DNA of 64,000 nucleotides from Congeria kusceri (GCA_027627225.1 JAPFQT010000381.1:62001-126000), one strand, 5' to 3'; positions 27,128-42,189 are shown, counted from the first letter of the stretch. The notes: generated by a model from the letters alone, not told the origin. Numbers and translations: made by a program.

Positions 27128-27352
27128 ATATAGAAAACTAGGTTAGCGTTCAGTAAAGATAAGTTTGTTTAGCGAGTCTTAGAAAACCTGGACCGACCAC
27201 GAGCCTTGTACTTGTGTACATATGTATAGTTTTGCCTTCATTTGCTGCGTTTCATGCATTGTTTTCAGCTGAATGCCTGATTTTAGTACAATTACAAACT
27301 AAAATGTGAACTGAATAGAATCTGTTAACTTTGCAAATTAGGAAAATTGGTA

Positions 27353-28012
27353 TGATTTTTGAATACTTTGAGTAGGCAGTTCGGATGGTCATAATGGCCA
27401 ATGCATTCGGCAAGTGCGGACACAAACAATACGGGCATTATTAACAGTTACAGCTTCTTAAACTAAATGATAAGGATTGCAACACAAAGTATTATGACAT
27501 GAATGAATAATTGTTGAGGCTCTTGCAAATTAATGTCAAAATGAAACTGAAAAACAACACGGTGAACATAATGGGTCTTGGATGGTGACTCTGGATGACA
27601 TTTTGCGTGAACTTTCCCATATCTACCGCCCTCATGTCCACTAGAGCAACCATCCCATAAAATACAGCCTTTAATGGGGTCAAGATGGCATCTGGCAGTA
27701 ATACTCTCCATTACAGTGCGTTTGTAAGCATCCATTCAAAAAACATTTCCAGACGACAAATCTTACCGGATGTTCTTAAAGGTTACACATGCTCAAGTAA
27801 ATTCCTTCTTTGTTACATATAAAATATACAATGTTTGATCTCAATTTTCACCATGACCAAGCTACTTTTTAATATATCACCATACATCGTTGGAAAGATA
27901 AGGCCATAAACTTTTGAAAAAAACAGCATGTCAAAAAATTCTATGTGTTGTAAACTCAAAATATTTACCTTAGAATAAACACACCGGTTTTGACGGGCAT
28001 GGAGGCTGCCAT
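27353..28012 (-). pseudogene. His-Me finger nuclease relic, unit 8
   Basis: The open block is 27735-27463, with the frame break before CHN as in unit 1. The GHDDHPNC region reads through TCATAATGG near 27390, changing one residue. Both downstream AATAAA signals of this unit are mutated. Confidence 0.65.
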
Positions 28013-28955
28013 TTTGTGCATGAATACATGGGCCAAAAGTTATGAAGCTGGGGACCACTAAGAACAAAGTAGTGCCAAAAAAAACCTTTTTTCTTATTTC
28101 TTACATATATACCTTTAAATTGATACCAAAACATATCATTTAAACTGTATTTTTAAAATTATATGCATTATACACTGAACCATATGTGTTTATTGTCTAA
28201 CTGACAGCATGTAACCCTGAGGATGTGACTTCCGTTTTGGTGTAATGTGACCTTTAAGAGAACCCAACTCTTTCAAATTTGAATAAAAACCACATTTTTC
28301 ACAAGTCTGATCTATTTCGAGAAAGAACATGAAGTCCTATCACACTGGTATATTGGAAAAAAGTATAATTGTAAATACCACATATAAAGGCATTTCGAGA
28401 CAAGAATTTAAACTTAGGTACATCTTGGAAAACATTATTTGAACTCAGAATTAAGCATAACTTTGAGTTTTAATAGGCATAGCAGATGTAATATAATAAT
28501 ATCAGAAGTGGAAACAATCTTCATTGGCATTCTAAATGTTATAGACCAGGTTTTTAAGCTGTTTTGAGCTAATTATTTGTTTTATTTTCTGCATTTTGTT
28601 GGTTAAATCCATATAAAAGTAGCATGTCAGATGCCATTTGACCCCAGAAAAGGGTTTGTTTACATAACAATCAACATACTGTACCTCCTGACACAATAAA
28701 CAAAAACATGTCAATGCCAGGTACTAATTAACAGTCTTTTGTCACACCTGAACCTGTGGGTGAGGTGTGAAGTCCTTCTTGGCCAGTCTCCAGCAACCTT
28801 CAGTCTGCATCCAGTACTCAGTGCTGTGTAATCTGTGGAAATAAAAAGGTTTTCTGTGCGTGTTTACTCATTATTGTGATTACTAGTGTAAGTTAGATAT
28901 AATTAGTGTTCATATACAATAGTTTACTTTTTTTAATGTGATAAATCTAGTCGCC

Positions 28956-30686
28956 ATGCCGGCTTCAAAGCATGGAGCTCACTTGCGAAAAAGTGGGTTC
29001 AAAAAGGGGCTTGGGAGTCCCAACTCTTTCTTTTTCTACTATTTATTAATAAGAAGTATGTAAGATTAGAAAAGAAGTCATTCGATAGTACAATACATGA
29101 CAACAACAATGTACTAACCTTCAAAGATACCGAGGGTATGGACACGACTGTGTCAACGTTACGGCCCCGTCCCAATGCCACTAATGTAGGTGATGAGTAT
29201 ACTACATCCAGACTTGTATACCAATAAGTTGATGGCTCAGTCTGAGGTCCAGGATCTTTTCAACATTGCATTTAAAGAACATACTCAAATTCAACCAAAC
29301 TGTGATGGCGATTTAAATTTTGATGCCGCTAACTCCATTAGGTGGGGTCTAGGTTGGCGTGAGCGGCTAAAATGTACAAAGTGTTCATACATTAGGAAGT
29401 ATCGCAATCTTTACGAGGAGGTTGATTGTAAAATTGTTCGTGGTAGGCGTGCCGCAAAAGAAAACATAGGATTTCAGGCTTGATCTGTGCACAACACCAA
29501 TCAGCAATACCGGTGTGCGCAGAATTCTTAACAACGCCAATATAATAGCCCCCACCCAAGATTAAGTAATAAAGATAATGAAAAGGTAGAAAGTTTCAAT
29601 GTTAAGGACATGCATGAGCAAAGAGTGTCCCTTGTGATGGAAAATGCCCTAATAGGTAAAAAAAAAATGCCAAAACTGTAAATGTAGAGGGCGACTCGTT
29701 CTACAATAATCCCATGTTTATTTCCGACTCGACCCGACTCGGTCTATCGCAACAACCACGTTTTGTGAAAATAACAGTAAAGACAAGAAAATAGTAGGGG
29801 TACATATTGCCAATAAACTTTGCATGATTGTAGCTCGCTTGCGAAATAAGGGGAACAATGTTGTTTGCCTAAACCATAGGGGTCATTGCTCTGCAAATGT
29901 ATCCGATTCAGATCCGATAGGTAACGAAGGTAAATGGTCGGAAATAGTGTCCCGCAACATATCAAATCATGTTAAAATAGCTGGTTATACTGGTGAATGA
30001 GACTCTAGGAGTCATGCAGTTGTGAGCAAAGGGAATAAACATAAAGTCGAACGCTTTAAAAGACATAAGGCACGTAGGAAATTCATTGAAACGTGCTGTT
30101 CACAAAGCCAACTTTAGTTCAAATACGTTCAAAGGGTCTTCAAACACAAACATTAAGAATCGCTTTGCTCTTTCAATAAAGCAACGGTGTGTGGCTAAAT
30201 ACTTCATGCCAATGAATGCTAAACTAAGAATGACAGAGGGTGATTAGGCATACTTTTAAATTGCTGTCTCCCTCAGCCTTTGATCAAACCAAATTTTTGA
30301 CCACTACGCAAAACTGCGAGGCCGTGAATCGATCTTACTAGACAGTTAACCCCAAAATGATAACGAACCCTAGGGACTTTGCCGGAAGGATTCACGGCCA
30401 GGTTCATAAACTAAACAATGGGTACGCAGTGTCTGTGTTGATTAAAACCAAGTCTCTAGGTGCCACCCTTACAAAAGGTTCCACGGTCATACGTCAAATA
30501 CGGAATACCGATCAAAGAAGCCAAAGGTCGAATAAAGAAGTAATTGAAAAACGCAAAACTACTAGGTACGCGACACGCCAGAGACGGTATAAATTACATG
30601 AAAATTTGCATTATAGTAAGGGTCTCACTGACATGGTACTAGTCGTGAGAAAATCTAGACATTTAAGAGACCACAGTTATGTATAA
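28956..30686 (+). pseudogene. Mutator-like transposase relic, unit 9
   Basis: It shares the 10-base loss of the donor region with unit 7 (near 29024) and the Gln to TAG change (near 30338) with units 7 and 10. Open blocks are 29190-29483 and 30357-30686. The poly(A) run near 29660 breaks the VEGDS block. Confidence 0.75.
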
Positions 30687-30901
30687 ATAGAGAAAACTAG
30701 GTTAGCGTTCAATAAAGATAAGTTTATTTAACGAGGCTTAGAAAACCTGAACCGACCACTTGTGTATATATGTATAGTTTTGCCTTCATTTGCTGCGTTT
30801 CATGCATTGTTTTCAGCTGAATGCCTGATTTTAGTACAATTACAAACTAAAATGTGAACTGAATAGAATCTGTTAACTTTGCAAATTAGGAAAATTGGTA
30901 T

Positions 30902-31559
30902 GATTTTTGAATACTTTGAGTAGGCAGTTCGGATGGTCATCATGGCCAATGCATTCGGCCAGTGCGAACACAAACAATACGGGCATTATTAACAGTTACA
31001 GCTTCTTAAACTAAATGATAAGGATTGCAACACAAAGTATTATGACATGAATGAATAATTGTTGAGGCACTTGCAAATTAATGTCAAAATGAAACTGAAA
31101 AACAACACGGTGAACATAATGGGTCTTGGATGGTTACTCTGGTTGACATTTTGCGTTAACTTTCCCATATCTACCGCCCTCATGTCCACTAGAGCAACCA
31201 TCCCATAAAATGCAGCCTTTAATGGGGTCAAGATGGCATCTGGCAGTAATTTTCTCCATTACAGTGCCTTTTTAAGCATCCATTCAAAAAACATTTCCAT
31301 TCGACAAATCTTACCGGATGTTCTTAAAGGTTACACATGCGCAAGTAAATTACTTCATTGTTACATATAAAATATACAATGTTTGATCTCAATTTTCACC
31401 ATGACCAAGCTACTTTTTAATATATCACCATACATCGTTGGAAAGATAAGGCCATAAACTTTTGAAAAAAGAGCATGTCAACAAATGCTATGTGTTGTAA
31501 ACTCAAAATATTTACCTTAGAATAAACACACCGGTTTTGACGGGCATTGTGGCTGCCAT
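30902..31559 (-). pseudogene. His-Me finger nuclease relic, unit 9
   Basis: The ATG-bearing MDAYK segment is changed (TTTTTAAGCATCC) and a TTTTCTCC variant alters the following codons, so no long frame remains; pieces at 31231-31040 are readable. In the first exon GGCATTGTGG replaces GGCATGGAGG. Confidence 0.6.
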
Positions 31560-32501
31560 TTTGTGCATGAATACATGGGCCAAAAGTTATGAAGCTGGGG
31601 ACCACTAAGAACAAAGTAGTGCCAAAAAAACCTTTTTTCTTATTTCTTACATATATACCTTTAAATTGATACCAAAACATATCATTTAATCTGTATTTTT
31701 AAAATTATATGCATTATACACTGAACCATATGTGTTTATTGTCTAACTGACAGCATGTAACCCTGAGGATGTGACTTCCGTTTTGGTGTAATGTGACCTT
31801 TAAGAGAACCCAACTCTTTCAAATTTGAATAAAAACCACATTTTTCACAAGTCTGATCTATTTCGAGAAAGAACATGAAGTCCTATCACACTGGTATATT
31901 GGAAAAAAGTTTAATTGTAAATACCACATAGAAAGGCATTTCGAGACAAGAATTTAGACTTAGGTACATCTTGGAAAACATTATTTGAACTCAGAATTAA
32001 GCATAACTTTGAGTTTTAATAGGCATAGCAGATGTAATATAATAATATCAGAAGTGGAAACAATCTTCATTGGCATTCTAAATGTTATAGACCAGGTTTT
32101 TAAGCTGTTTCGATCTAATTATATTTTTTATTTTCTGCATTTTTTTGGTCAAATCCATATAAAAGTAGCATGTCAGATGCCATTTGACCCCAGAAAAGGG
32201 TTTGTTTACATAACAATCAACATACTGTACCTCCTGACACAATAAACAAAAACATGTCAATGCCAGGTACTAATTAACAGTCTTTTGTCACACCTGAACC
32301 TGTGGGTGAGGTGTGAATTCCTTCTTGGCCAGTCTCCAGCAACCTTCAGTCTGTATCCAGTACTCAGTGCTGTGTAATCTGTGGAAATAAAAAGGTTTTA
32401 TGTGCATGTTTACTCATTATTGTGATTACTAGTGTAAGTTATATATAATTAGTGTTCATATACAATAGTTAACTTTTTTTAGTGTGATAAGTCTAGTCGC
32501 C

Positions 32502-34242
32502 ATGCCGGCTTCAAAGCATGGAGCTCACTTGCGAAAAAGTGGGTTCATAAAGGGGCTTGGGAGTCCCAACAAGGGTAAAACTTTTTCTTTTTCTACTATT
32601 TATTAATAAGAAGTATGTAAGATTAGAATAGAAGTCATTCGATAGTACAATACATGACAACAACAATGTACTAACCTTCAAAGATACCGATGGTATGGAC
32701 ACGACTGTGTCAACGTTACGGCCCCGTCCCAATGCCACTAATGTAGGTGATGAGTATACTACATCCAGACTTGTATACCAATAAGTTGATGGCTCAGTCT
32801 GAGGTGCAGGTTGTTTTCAACACTGCATTTAAAGAACATACTCAAATTCAACCAAACTGTGATGGCGATTTAAATTGTGATGCCGCTAACTCCATTAGGT
32901 AGGGTCTAGGTTGGCGTGAGCGGCTAAAATGTACAAAGTGTTCATACATTAGGAAGTATCGCAATCTTTACGAGGAGGTTGATTGTAAAATTGTTCGTGG
33001 TAGGCGTGCCGCAAAAGAAAACATAGGCCTTCAGGCTTGTTCTGTGCACAACACCAATCAGCAATACCGGTGTGCGCAGAATTCTTAACAACGCTAATAT
33101 TATAGCCCCCACCCAAGATTAAGTAATAAAGATAATGAAAAGGTAGAAAGTTTCAATGTTAAGGACATGCATGAGCAAAGAGTGTCCCTTGTGAAGGAAA
33201 ATGCCCTAATAGGTAAAAAAAAATGCCAAAACTGTAAATGAAGAGGGCGACTCGTTCGACAATAATCCCATGTTTAATTCCGACTCGACCCGACTCGGTC
33301 TATCGCAACAACCACGTTTTGTGAAAATAACAGTAAAGACAAGAAAATAGTAGGGGTACATATTGCCAATAAACTTTGCATGATTGTAGCTCGCTTGCGA
33401 AATAAGGGGAACAATGTTGTTTGCCTAAACCATAGGGGTCATTGCTCTGCAAATGTATCCGATTCAGATCCGATAGGTAACGAAGGTAAATGGTCGGAAA
33501 TAGTGTCCCGCAACATATCAAATCATGTTAAAATAGCTGGTTATACTGGTGAATGAGTCTCTAGGAGTCATGCAGTTGTGAGCAAAGGGAATAAACATAA
33601 AGTCGAACGCTTTAAAAGACATAAGGCACGTAGGAAATTCATTGAAACGTGCTGTTCACAAAGCCAACTTTAGTTCAAATACGTTCAAAGAGTCTTCAAA
33701 CACAAACATTAAGAATCGCTTTGCACTTTCAATAAAGCAACGGTGTGTGGCTAAATACTTCATGCCAATAAATGCTAAACTAAGAATGACAGAGGGTGAT
33801 TAGGCATACTTTTAAATTGCCGTCTCCCTCAGCCTTTGATCAAACCAAATTTTTGACCACTACGCAAAACTGCGAGGCCGTGAATCGATCTTACTAGACA
33901 GTTAACCCAAAAATGATAACGAACCCTAGGAACTTTGCCGGAAGGATTCACGGCCAGGTTCATAAACTAAACAATGGGTACGCAGTGTCTGTGTTGATTA
34001 AAATCAAGTCTCTAGGTGCCACCCTTACAAAAGGTTCCACGGTCATACGTCAAATACGGAATACCGATCAAAGAAGCCAAAGGTCGAATAAAGAGGTAAT
34101 TGAAAAACGCAAAACTACTAGGTACGCGACACGCCAGAGACGGTATAAATTACATGAAAATTTGCATTATAGTAAGGGTCTCACTGACATGGTGCAGGTC
34201 GTGAGAAAATCTAGACATTTAAGAGACCACAGTTATGTATAA
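32502..34242 (+). pseudogene. Mutator-like transposase relic, unit 10
   Basis: Trp to TAG at 32900-32902 and Gln to TAG near 33894 match unit 7, as do GAATGAGTCT in the acidic motif and CCAATAAATG; unit 10 lacks unit 7's 202-bp duplication. The open C-terminal block is 33913-34242, and the donor-like GTAAAA is present. Confidence 0.75.
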
Positions 34243-34470
34243 ATAGAGAAAACTAGGTTAGCGTTCAATAAAGATAAGTTTATTTAGCGAGGCTTAGAAA
34301 ACCTGGACCGACCACGAGTCTTGTACTTGTGTATATATGTATAGTTTTGCCTTCATTTGCTGCGTTTCATGCATTGTTTTCAGCTGAATGCCTGATTTTA
34401 GTACAATTACAAACTAAAATGTGAACTGAATAGAATCTGTTAACTTTTCAAATTAGGAAAATTGGTATGA

Positions 34471-35111
34471 TTGAATACTTTGAGTAGGCAGTTCGGATGG
34501 TCATCATGGCCAATGCATTTCGGCCAGTGCGGACACAAACTATACGGGCATTATTAACAGTTACATGTTCTTAAATAAAATGATGAGGATTGCAATACAA
34601 AGTATTATGACATGAATGAAGTAATTGTTGAGACTCTTGCAAATTAATGTCAAAATGAAACTGAAAAACAACACGGTGAACATAATGGGTCTTGGATGGT
34701 GACTCTGGATGACATTTTGCGTTAACTTTCCCATATTTACCCCCCTCATGTCCACTAGAGCAACCATCCCATAAATTACAGCCTTTAATGGGGTCAAGAT
34801 GGCATCTGGCAGTAATTCTCCAGTAAGCATCCATTAAAAAAAAAAATCCAGACGACAAATCTTACCGGATGTTCTTAAAGGTTACACATGCGCAAATAAA
34901 TTCCTTCATTGTTACATATAAAATATACAATGTTTGATCTCAATTTTCACCATGACCAAGCTACTTTTTAATATATCACCATACATCGTTGGAAAGATAA
35001 GGCCATAAACTTTTGAAAAATACAGCATGTCAAAAAATTCTATGTGTTGTAAACTCAAAATATTTACCTTAGAATAAACACACCGGTTTTGACGGGCATG
35101 GAGGCTGCCAT
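34471..35111 (-). pseudogene. His-Me finger nuclease relic, unit 10
   Basis: 34858-34571 keeps the whole GCNLWDG to CHNTLYCNP run in one frame and is nearly identical to unit 7, including the lost bases at 34472 and the extra T near 34519. Confidence 0.7.
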
Positions 35112-36046
35112 TTTGTGCATGAATACATGGACCAAAAGTTATGAAGCTGGGGACCACTAAGAACAAAGTAGTGCCAAAAAAAACCTTTTTTCTTATTTCT
35201 TTCATATATACCTTTAAATTGATACCAAAACATATCATTTAAACTGTATTTTTAAAATTATATGCATTATACACTGAACCATATGTGTTTATTGTCTAAC
35301 TGACAGCATGTAACCCTGAGGATGTGACTTCCGTTTTGGTGTAATGTGACCTTTAAGAGAACCCAACTCTTTCAAATTTGAATAAAAACCACATTTTTCA
35401 CAAGTCTGATCTATTTCGAGAAAGAACATGAAGTCCTATCACACTGGTATATTGGAAAAAAGTTTAATTGTAAATACCACATATAAAGGCATTTCGAGAC
35501 AAGAATTTAGACTTAGGTACATCTTGGAAAACATTATTTGAACTCAGAATTAAGCATAACTTTGAGTTTTAATAGGCATAGCAGATAATAATATCAGAAG
35601 TGGAAACAATCTTCATTGGCATTCTAAATGTTATAGACCAGGTTTTTAAGCTGATTTGAGCTAATTATTTGTTGTATTTTCTGCATTTTGTGGGTTAAAT
35701 CCATATAAAAGTAGCATGTCAGATGCCATTTGACCCCAGAAAAGGGTTTGTTTACATAACAATCAACATACCGTACCTCCTGACACAATAAACAAAAACA
35801 TGTCAATGCCAGGTACTAATTAACAGTCTTTTGTCACACCTGAACCTGTGGGTGAGGTGTGAATTCCTTCTTGGCCAGTCTCCAGCAACCTTCAGTCTGT
35901 ATCCAGTACTCAGTGCTGTGTAATCTGTGGAAATAAAAAGGTTTTCTGTGCATGTTTACTCATTATTGTGATTACTAGTGTAAGTTAGATATAATTGGTG
36001 TTCATATACAATAGTTTACTTTTTTAATGTGATAAATCTAGTCGCC

Positions 36047-37769
36047 ATGCCGGCTTCAAAGCATGGAGCTCACTTGCGAAAAAGTGGGTTCAAAAAGGGG
36101 CTTGGGAGTCCCAACAAGGGTAAAACTCTTTCTTTTTCTACTATTTATTAATAAGAAGTATGTAAGATTAGAAAAGAAGTCATTCGATAGTACAATACAT
36201 GACAACAACAATGTACTAACCTTCAAGATACCGAGGGTATGGACACGACTGTGTCAACGTTCCGGCCCGGTCCCAATGCCACTAATGTAGGTGATGAGTA
36301 TACTACATCCAGACTTGTATACCAATAAGTTGATGGCTCAGTCTGAGGTCCAGGATCTTTTCAACACTGCATTTAAAGAACATACTCAAATTCAACCAAA
36401 CTGTGATGGCGATTTAAATTTTGATGCCGCTAACTCCATTAGCTTGAGCGGCTAAAATGTACAAAGTGTTCATACATTAGGAAGTATCGCAATCTTTACG
36501 AGGAGGTTGATTGTTCGTGGTAGGCGTGCCGCAAAAGAAAACATAGGCCTTCAGGCTTGATCTGTGCACAACACCAATCAGCAATCAGCAATACCGGTGT
36601 GCGCAGAATTCTTAACAACGCTAATATAATAGCCCCCACCCAAGATTAAGTAATAAAGATATTGTAAAGGTAGAAAGTTTCAATGTTAAGGACATGCATG
36701 AGCAAAGAGTGTCCCTTGTGAAGGAAAATGCACTAATTGGTAAAAAAAAAAGCCAAAACTGTAAATGTAGAGGGCGACTCGTTCTACAATACTCTCATGT
36801 TTAATTCCGACTCGACCCGACTCGGTCTATCGCAACAACCACGTTTTGCGAAAATAAAAGTAAAGACAAGAAAATAGTAGGGGTACATATTGCCAATAAA
36901 CTTTGCATGATTGCATCTCGCTTGCGAAATAAGGGGAACAATGTTGTTTGCGTAAACCATAGGAGTCATTGCTCTGCAAATGTATCCGATTCAGATCCGA
37001 TAGGTAACGAAGGTAAATGGTCGGAAATAGTGTCCCGCAACATATCAAATCATGTTAAAATAGCTGGTTATACTGGTGAATGAGACTCTAGCAGTCATGC
37101 AGTTGTGAGCAAAGGGAATAAACATAAAGTCGAACGCTTTAAAAGACATAAGGCACGTAGGAAATTCATTGAAACGTGCTGTTCACAAAGCCAACTTTAG
37201 TTCAAATACGTTCAAAGGGTCTTCAAACACAAACATTAAGAATCGCTTTGCTCTTTCAATAAAGCAACGGTGTGTGGCTAAATACTTCATGCCAATGAAT
37301 GCTAAACTAAGAATGACAGAGGGTGAGTAGGCATACTTTTAAATTGCTGTCTCCCTCAGCCTTTGATCAAACCAAATTTTTGACCACTACGCAAAACTGC
37401 GAGGCCGTGAATCGATCTTACCAGACAGTTAACCCAAAAATGATAACGAACCCTAGGAACTTTGCCGGAAGGATTCACGGCCAGGTTCATAAACTAAACA
37501 ATGGGTACGCAGTGTCTGTGTTGATTAAAACCAAGTCTCTAGGTGCCACCCTTACAAAAGGTTCCACGGTCATACGTCAAATACGGAATACCGATCAAAG
37601 AAGCCAAATGTCGAATAAAGAGGTAATTGATAAACGCAAAACTACTAGGTACGCGACACGCCAGAGACGGTATAAATTACATGAAAATTTGCATTATAGT
37701 AAGGGTCTCACTGACATGGTACTAGTCGTGAGAAAATCTAGACATTTAAGAGACCACAGTTATGTATAA
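36047..37769 (+). pseudogene. Mutator-like transposase relic, unit 11
   Basis: The most damaged N-terminal half of the array: one base lost at CTTCAAGATACC (near 36226), a deletion of about 19 bases over the WGLGW motif (near 36440), and a 6-base loss at GTTGATTGTTCG. An AATCAGC duplication sits near 36583. The C-terminal block 37323-37769 is intact in frame. Confidence 0.75.
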
Positions 37770-37996
37770 ATAGAGAAAACTAGGTTAGCGTTCAATAAAG
37801 ATAAGTTTATTTAGCGAGGCTTAGAAAACCTGGACCGACCACGAGCCTTGTACTTGTGTATACATGTATAGTTTTGCCTTCATTTGCTGCGTTTCATGCA
37901 TTGTTTTCAGCTGAATGCCTGATTTTAGTACAATTACAAACTAAAATGTGAACTGAATAGAAACTGTTAACTTTGCAAATTAGGAAAATTGGTATG

Positions 37997-38640
37997 ATTT
38001 TTTAATACTTTGAGTAGGCAGTTCGGATGGTCATCATGGCCAATGTATTCGGCCAGTGCGGACACAAACTATACGGGCATTATTAACAGTTACAGGTTCT
38101 TAAACTAAATCATAAGGATTGCAAACACTAAGTATCATGACATGAATGAAGTAATTGTTGAGACTCTTGCAAATTAATGTCAAAATGAAACTGAAAAACA
38201 ACACGGTGAACATAATGGGTCTTGGATGGTGACTCTGGATGACATTTTGCGTTAACTTTCCCATATCTACCGCCCTCATGTCCACTAGAGCAACCATCCC
38301 ATAAAATACAGGCTTTAATGGGGTCAAGATGGCATCTGGCAGTAATTCTCCAGTAAGCATCCATTAAAAAAAAATTCCAGACGACAAATCTTACCGGATG
38401 TTCTTAAAGGTTACACATGCGCAAGTAAATTCCTTCATTGTTACATATAAAATATACAATGTTTGATCTCAATTTTCACCATGACCAAGCTACTTTTTAA
38501 TATATCACCATACATCGTTGGAAAGATAAGGCCATAAACTTTTGAAAAAAACAGCATGTCAAAAAATTCTATGTGTTGTAAACTCAAAATATTTACCTTA
38601 GAATAAACACACCGGTTTTGACGGGCATGGAGGCTGCCAT
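37997..38640 (-). pseudogene. His-Me finger nuclease relic, unit 11
   Basis: The block 38364-38128 contains GCILW changed to ACILW (AGGCTTT), GRYGKVN, HRVVFQF and LLHSCHDT; Asn of CHN is replaced by Asp. GCAAACACTAAGTATC near 38120 is shared only with unit 12. Confidence 0.65.
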
Positions 38641-39581
38641 TTTGTGCATGAATACATGGGCCAAAAGTTATGAAGCTGGGCACCACTAAGAACAAAGTAG
38701 TGCCAAAAAAAATTTTTTTCTTATTTCTTACATATATACCTTTAAATTGATACCAAAACATATCATTTAAACTGTATTTTTAAAATTATATGCATTATAC
38801 ACTGAACCATATGTGTTTATTGTCTAACTGACAGCATGTAACCCTGAGGATGTGACTTCCGTTTTGGTGTAATGTGACCTTTAAGAGAACCCAACTCTTT
38901 CAAATTTGAATAAAAACCACATTTTTCACAAGTCTGATCTATTTCGAGAAAGAACATGAAGTCCTATCACACTGGTATATTGGAAAAAAGTATAATTGTA
39001 AATACCACATATAAAGCCATTTCGAGACAAGAATTTAGACTTAGGTACATCTTGGACAACATTATTTGAACACAGAATTAAGCATGACTTTGAGTTTTAA
39101 TAGGCATAGCAGATGTAATATAATAATATCAGAAGTGGAAACAATCTTCATTGGCATTCTAAATGTTATAGATCAGGTTTTTAAGCTGTTTTGAGCTAAT
39201 TATTTGTTTTATTTTCTGCATTTTTTTGGTTAAATCCATATAAAAGTAGCATGTCAGATCCATTTGACCCCAGAAAAGGGTTTGTTTACATAACAATCAA
39301 CATACTGTACCTCCTGACACAATAAACAAAAACATGTCAATGCCAGGTATTAATTAACAGTCTTTTGTCACACCTGAACCTGTGGGTGAGGTGTGAATTC
39401 CTTCTTGGCCAGTCTCCAGCAACCTTCAGTCTGTATCCAGTACTCAGTGCTGTGTAATCTGTGGAAATAAAAAGGTTTTCTGTGCATGTTTACTCATTAT
39501 TGTGATTACTAGTGTAAGTTAGATATAATTAGTGTTCATATACAATAGTTTACTTTTTTTAATGTGATAAGTCTAGTCGCC

Positions 39582-41316
39582 ATGCCGGCTTCAAAGCATG
39601 GAGATCACTTGCGAAAAAGTGGGTTCAAAAAGGGGCTTGGGAGTCCCAACAAGGGTAAAACTCTTTCTTTTTCTACTATTTATTAATAAGAATTATGTAA
39701 GATTAGAAAAGAAGTCATTCGATAGTACAATACATGACAACAACAATGTACTAACCTTCAAAGATACCGAGGGTATGGACACGACTGTGTCAACGTTACG
39801 GCCCCGTCCCAATGCCACTAATGTAGGTGATGAGTATACTACATCCAGACTTGTATACCAATAAGTTGATGGCTCAGTCTGAGGTCCAGGATCTTTTCAT
39901 CATTGCATTTAAAGAACATACTCAAATTCAACCAAACTGTGATGGCGATTTAAATTTTGATGCCGCTAACTCCATTAGGTGGGGTCTAGGTTGGCGTGAG
40001 CGGCTAAAATGTACAAAGTGTTCATACATTAGGAAGTATCGCAATTTTTACGAGGAGGTTGATTGTAAAATTGTTCGTGGTAGGCGTGCCGCAAAAGAAA
40101 ACATAGGCCTTCAGGCTTGATCTGTACACAACCCCAATCAGCAATACCGGTGTGCGCAGAATTCTTAACAACGCTAATATAATAGCCCCCACCCAAGATT
40201 AAGTAATAAAGATAATGAAAAGGTTGAAAGTTTCAATGTTAAGGACATGCATGAGCAAAGAGTGTCCCTTGTGAAGGAAAATGCCCTAATAGGTAAAAAA
40301 AAATGCCAAAACTGTAAATGTAGAGGGCGACTCGTTCTACAATAATCCCATGTTGAATTCCGACTCGACCCGACTCGGTCTATCGCAACAACCACGTTTT
40401 GTGAAAATAACAGTAAAGACAAGAAAGGGGTACATATTGCCAATAAACTTTGCATGATTGTAGCTCGCTTGCGAAATAAGGGGAACAATGTTGTTTGCCA
40501 AAACCATAGGGGTCATTGCTCTGCAAATGTATCCGATTCAGATCCGATAGGTAACGAAGGTAAATGGTCGGAAATAGTGTCCCGCAACATATCACATCAT
40601 GTTAAAATAGCTGGTTATACTGGTGAATGAGACTCTAGGAGTCATGCAGTTGTGAGCAAAGGGAATAAACTTAAAGTCGAACGCTTTAAAAGACATAAGG
40701 CACGTAGGAAATTCATTGAAACGTGCTGTTCACAAAGCCAACTTTAGTTCAAATACGTTCAAAGGATCTTCAAACACAAACATTAAGAATCGCTTTGCTC
40801 TTTCAATAAAGCAACGGTGTGTGGCTAAATACTTCATGCCAATGAATGCTAAACTAAGAATGACAGAGGGTGATTAGGCATACTTTTAAATTGCTGTCTC
40901 CCTCAGCCTTTGATCAAACCAAATTTTTGACCACTACGCAAAACTGCGAGGCCGTGAATCGATCTTACCAGACAGTTAACCCAAAAATGATAACGAACCC
41001 TAGGAACTTTGCCGGAATTATTCACGGCCAGGTTCATAAACTAAACAATGGGTACGCAGTGTCTGTGTTGATTAAAACCAAGTCTCTAGGTGCCACCCTT
41101 ACAAAAGGTTCCACGGTCATACGTCAAATACGGAATACCGATCAAAGAAGCCAAAGGTCGAATAAAGAGGTAATTAATAAACGCAAAACTACTAGGTACG
41201 CGACACGCCAGAGACGGTATCAATTACATGAAAATTTGCATTATAGTAAGGGTCTCACTGACATGGTACTAGTCGTGAGAAAATCTAGACATTTAAGAGA
41301 CCACAGTTATGTATAA
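39582..41316 (+). pseudogene. Mutator-like transposase relic, unit 12
   Basis: Open blocks are 39598-39864, 39827-40120 and 40870-41316. A 6-base in-frame loss (ATAGTA) occurs near 40425, and Arg to Ile in GRIHG near 41019. An AG-pair insertion after the final stop (GAGAGAAAAC) is specific to this unit. Confidence 0.75.
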
Positions 41317-41544
41317 ATAGAGAGAAAACTAGGTTAGCGTTCAATAAAGATAAGTTTATTTAGCGAGGCTTAGAAAACCTGGACCGACCACGAGCCTTGT
41401 ACTTGTGTATACATGTATAGTTTTGCCTTCATTTGCTGCGTTTCATGCATTGTTTTCAGCTGAATGCCTGATTTTAGTACAATTACAAACTAAAATGTGA
41501 ACTGAATAGAAACTGTTAACTTTGCAAATTAGGAAAATTGGTAT

Positions 41545-42189
41545 GATTTTTTAATACTTTGAGTAGGCAGTTCGGATGGTCATCATGGCCAATGTATTCG
41601 GCCAGTGCGGACACAAACTATACGGGCATTATTAACAGTTACAGGTTCTTAAACTAAATCATAAGGATTGCAAACACTAAGTATCATGACATGAATGAAG
41701 TAATTGTTGAGACTCTTGCAAATTAATGTCAAAATGAAACTGAAAAACAACACGGTGAACATAATGGGTCTTGGATGGTGACTCTGGATGACATTTTGCG
41801 TTAACTTTCCCATATCTACCGCCCTCATGTCCACTAGAGCAACCATCCCATAAAATACAGGCTTTAATGGGGTCAAGATGGCATCTGGCAGTAATTCTCC
41901 AGTAAGCATCCATTAAAAAAAAATTCCAGACGACAAATCTTACCGGATGTTCTTAAAGGTTACACATGCGCAAGTAAATTCCTTCATTGTTACATATAAA
42001 ATATACAATGTTTGATCTCAATTTTCACCATGACCAAGCTACTTTTTAATATATCACCATACATCGTTGGAAAGATAAGGCCATAAACTTTTGAAAAAAA
42101 CAGCATGTCAAAAAATTCTATGTGTTGTAAACTCAAAATATTTACCTTAGAATAAACACACCGGTTTTGACGGGCATGGAGGCTGCCAT
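41545..42189 (-). pseudogene. His-Me finger nuclease relic, unit 12
   Basis: The block 41913-41677 matches unit 11 base for base over most of its length, with the same ACILW and CHDT changes, implying a recent exchange between units 11 and 12. Confidence 0.65.
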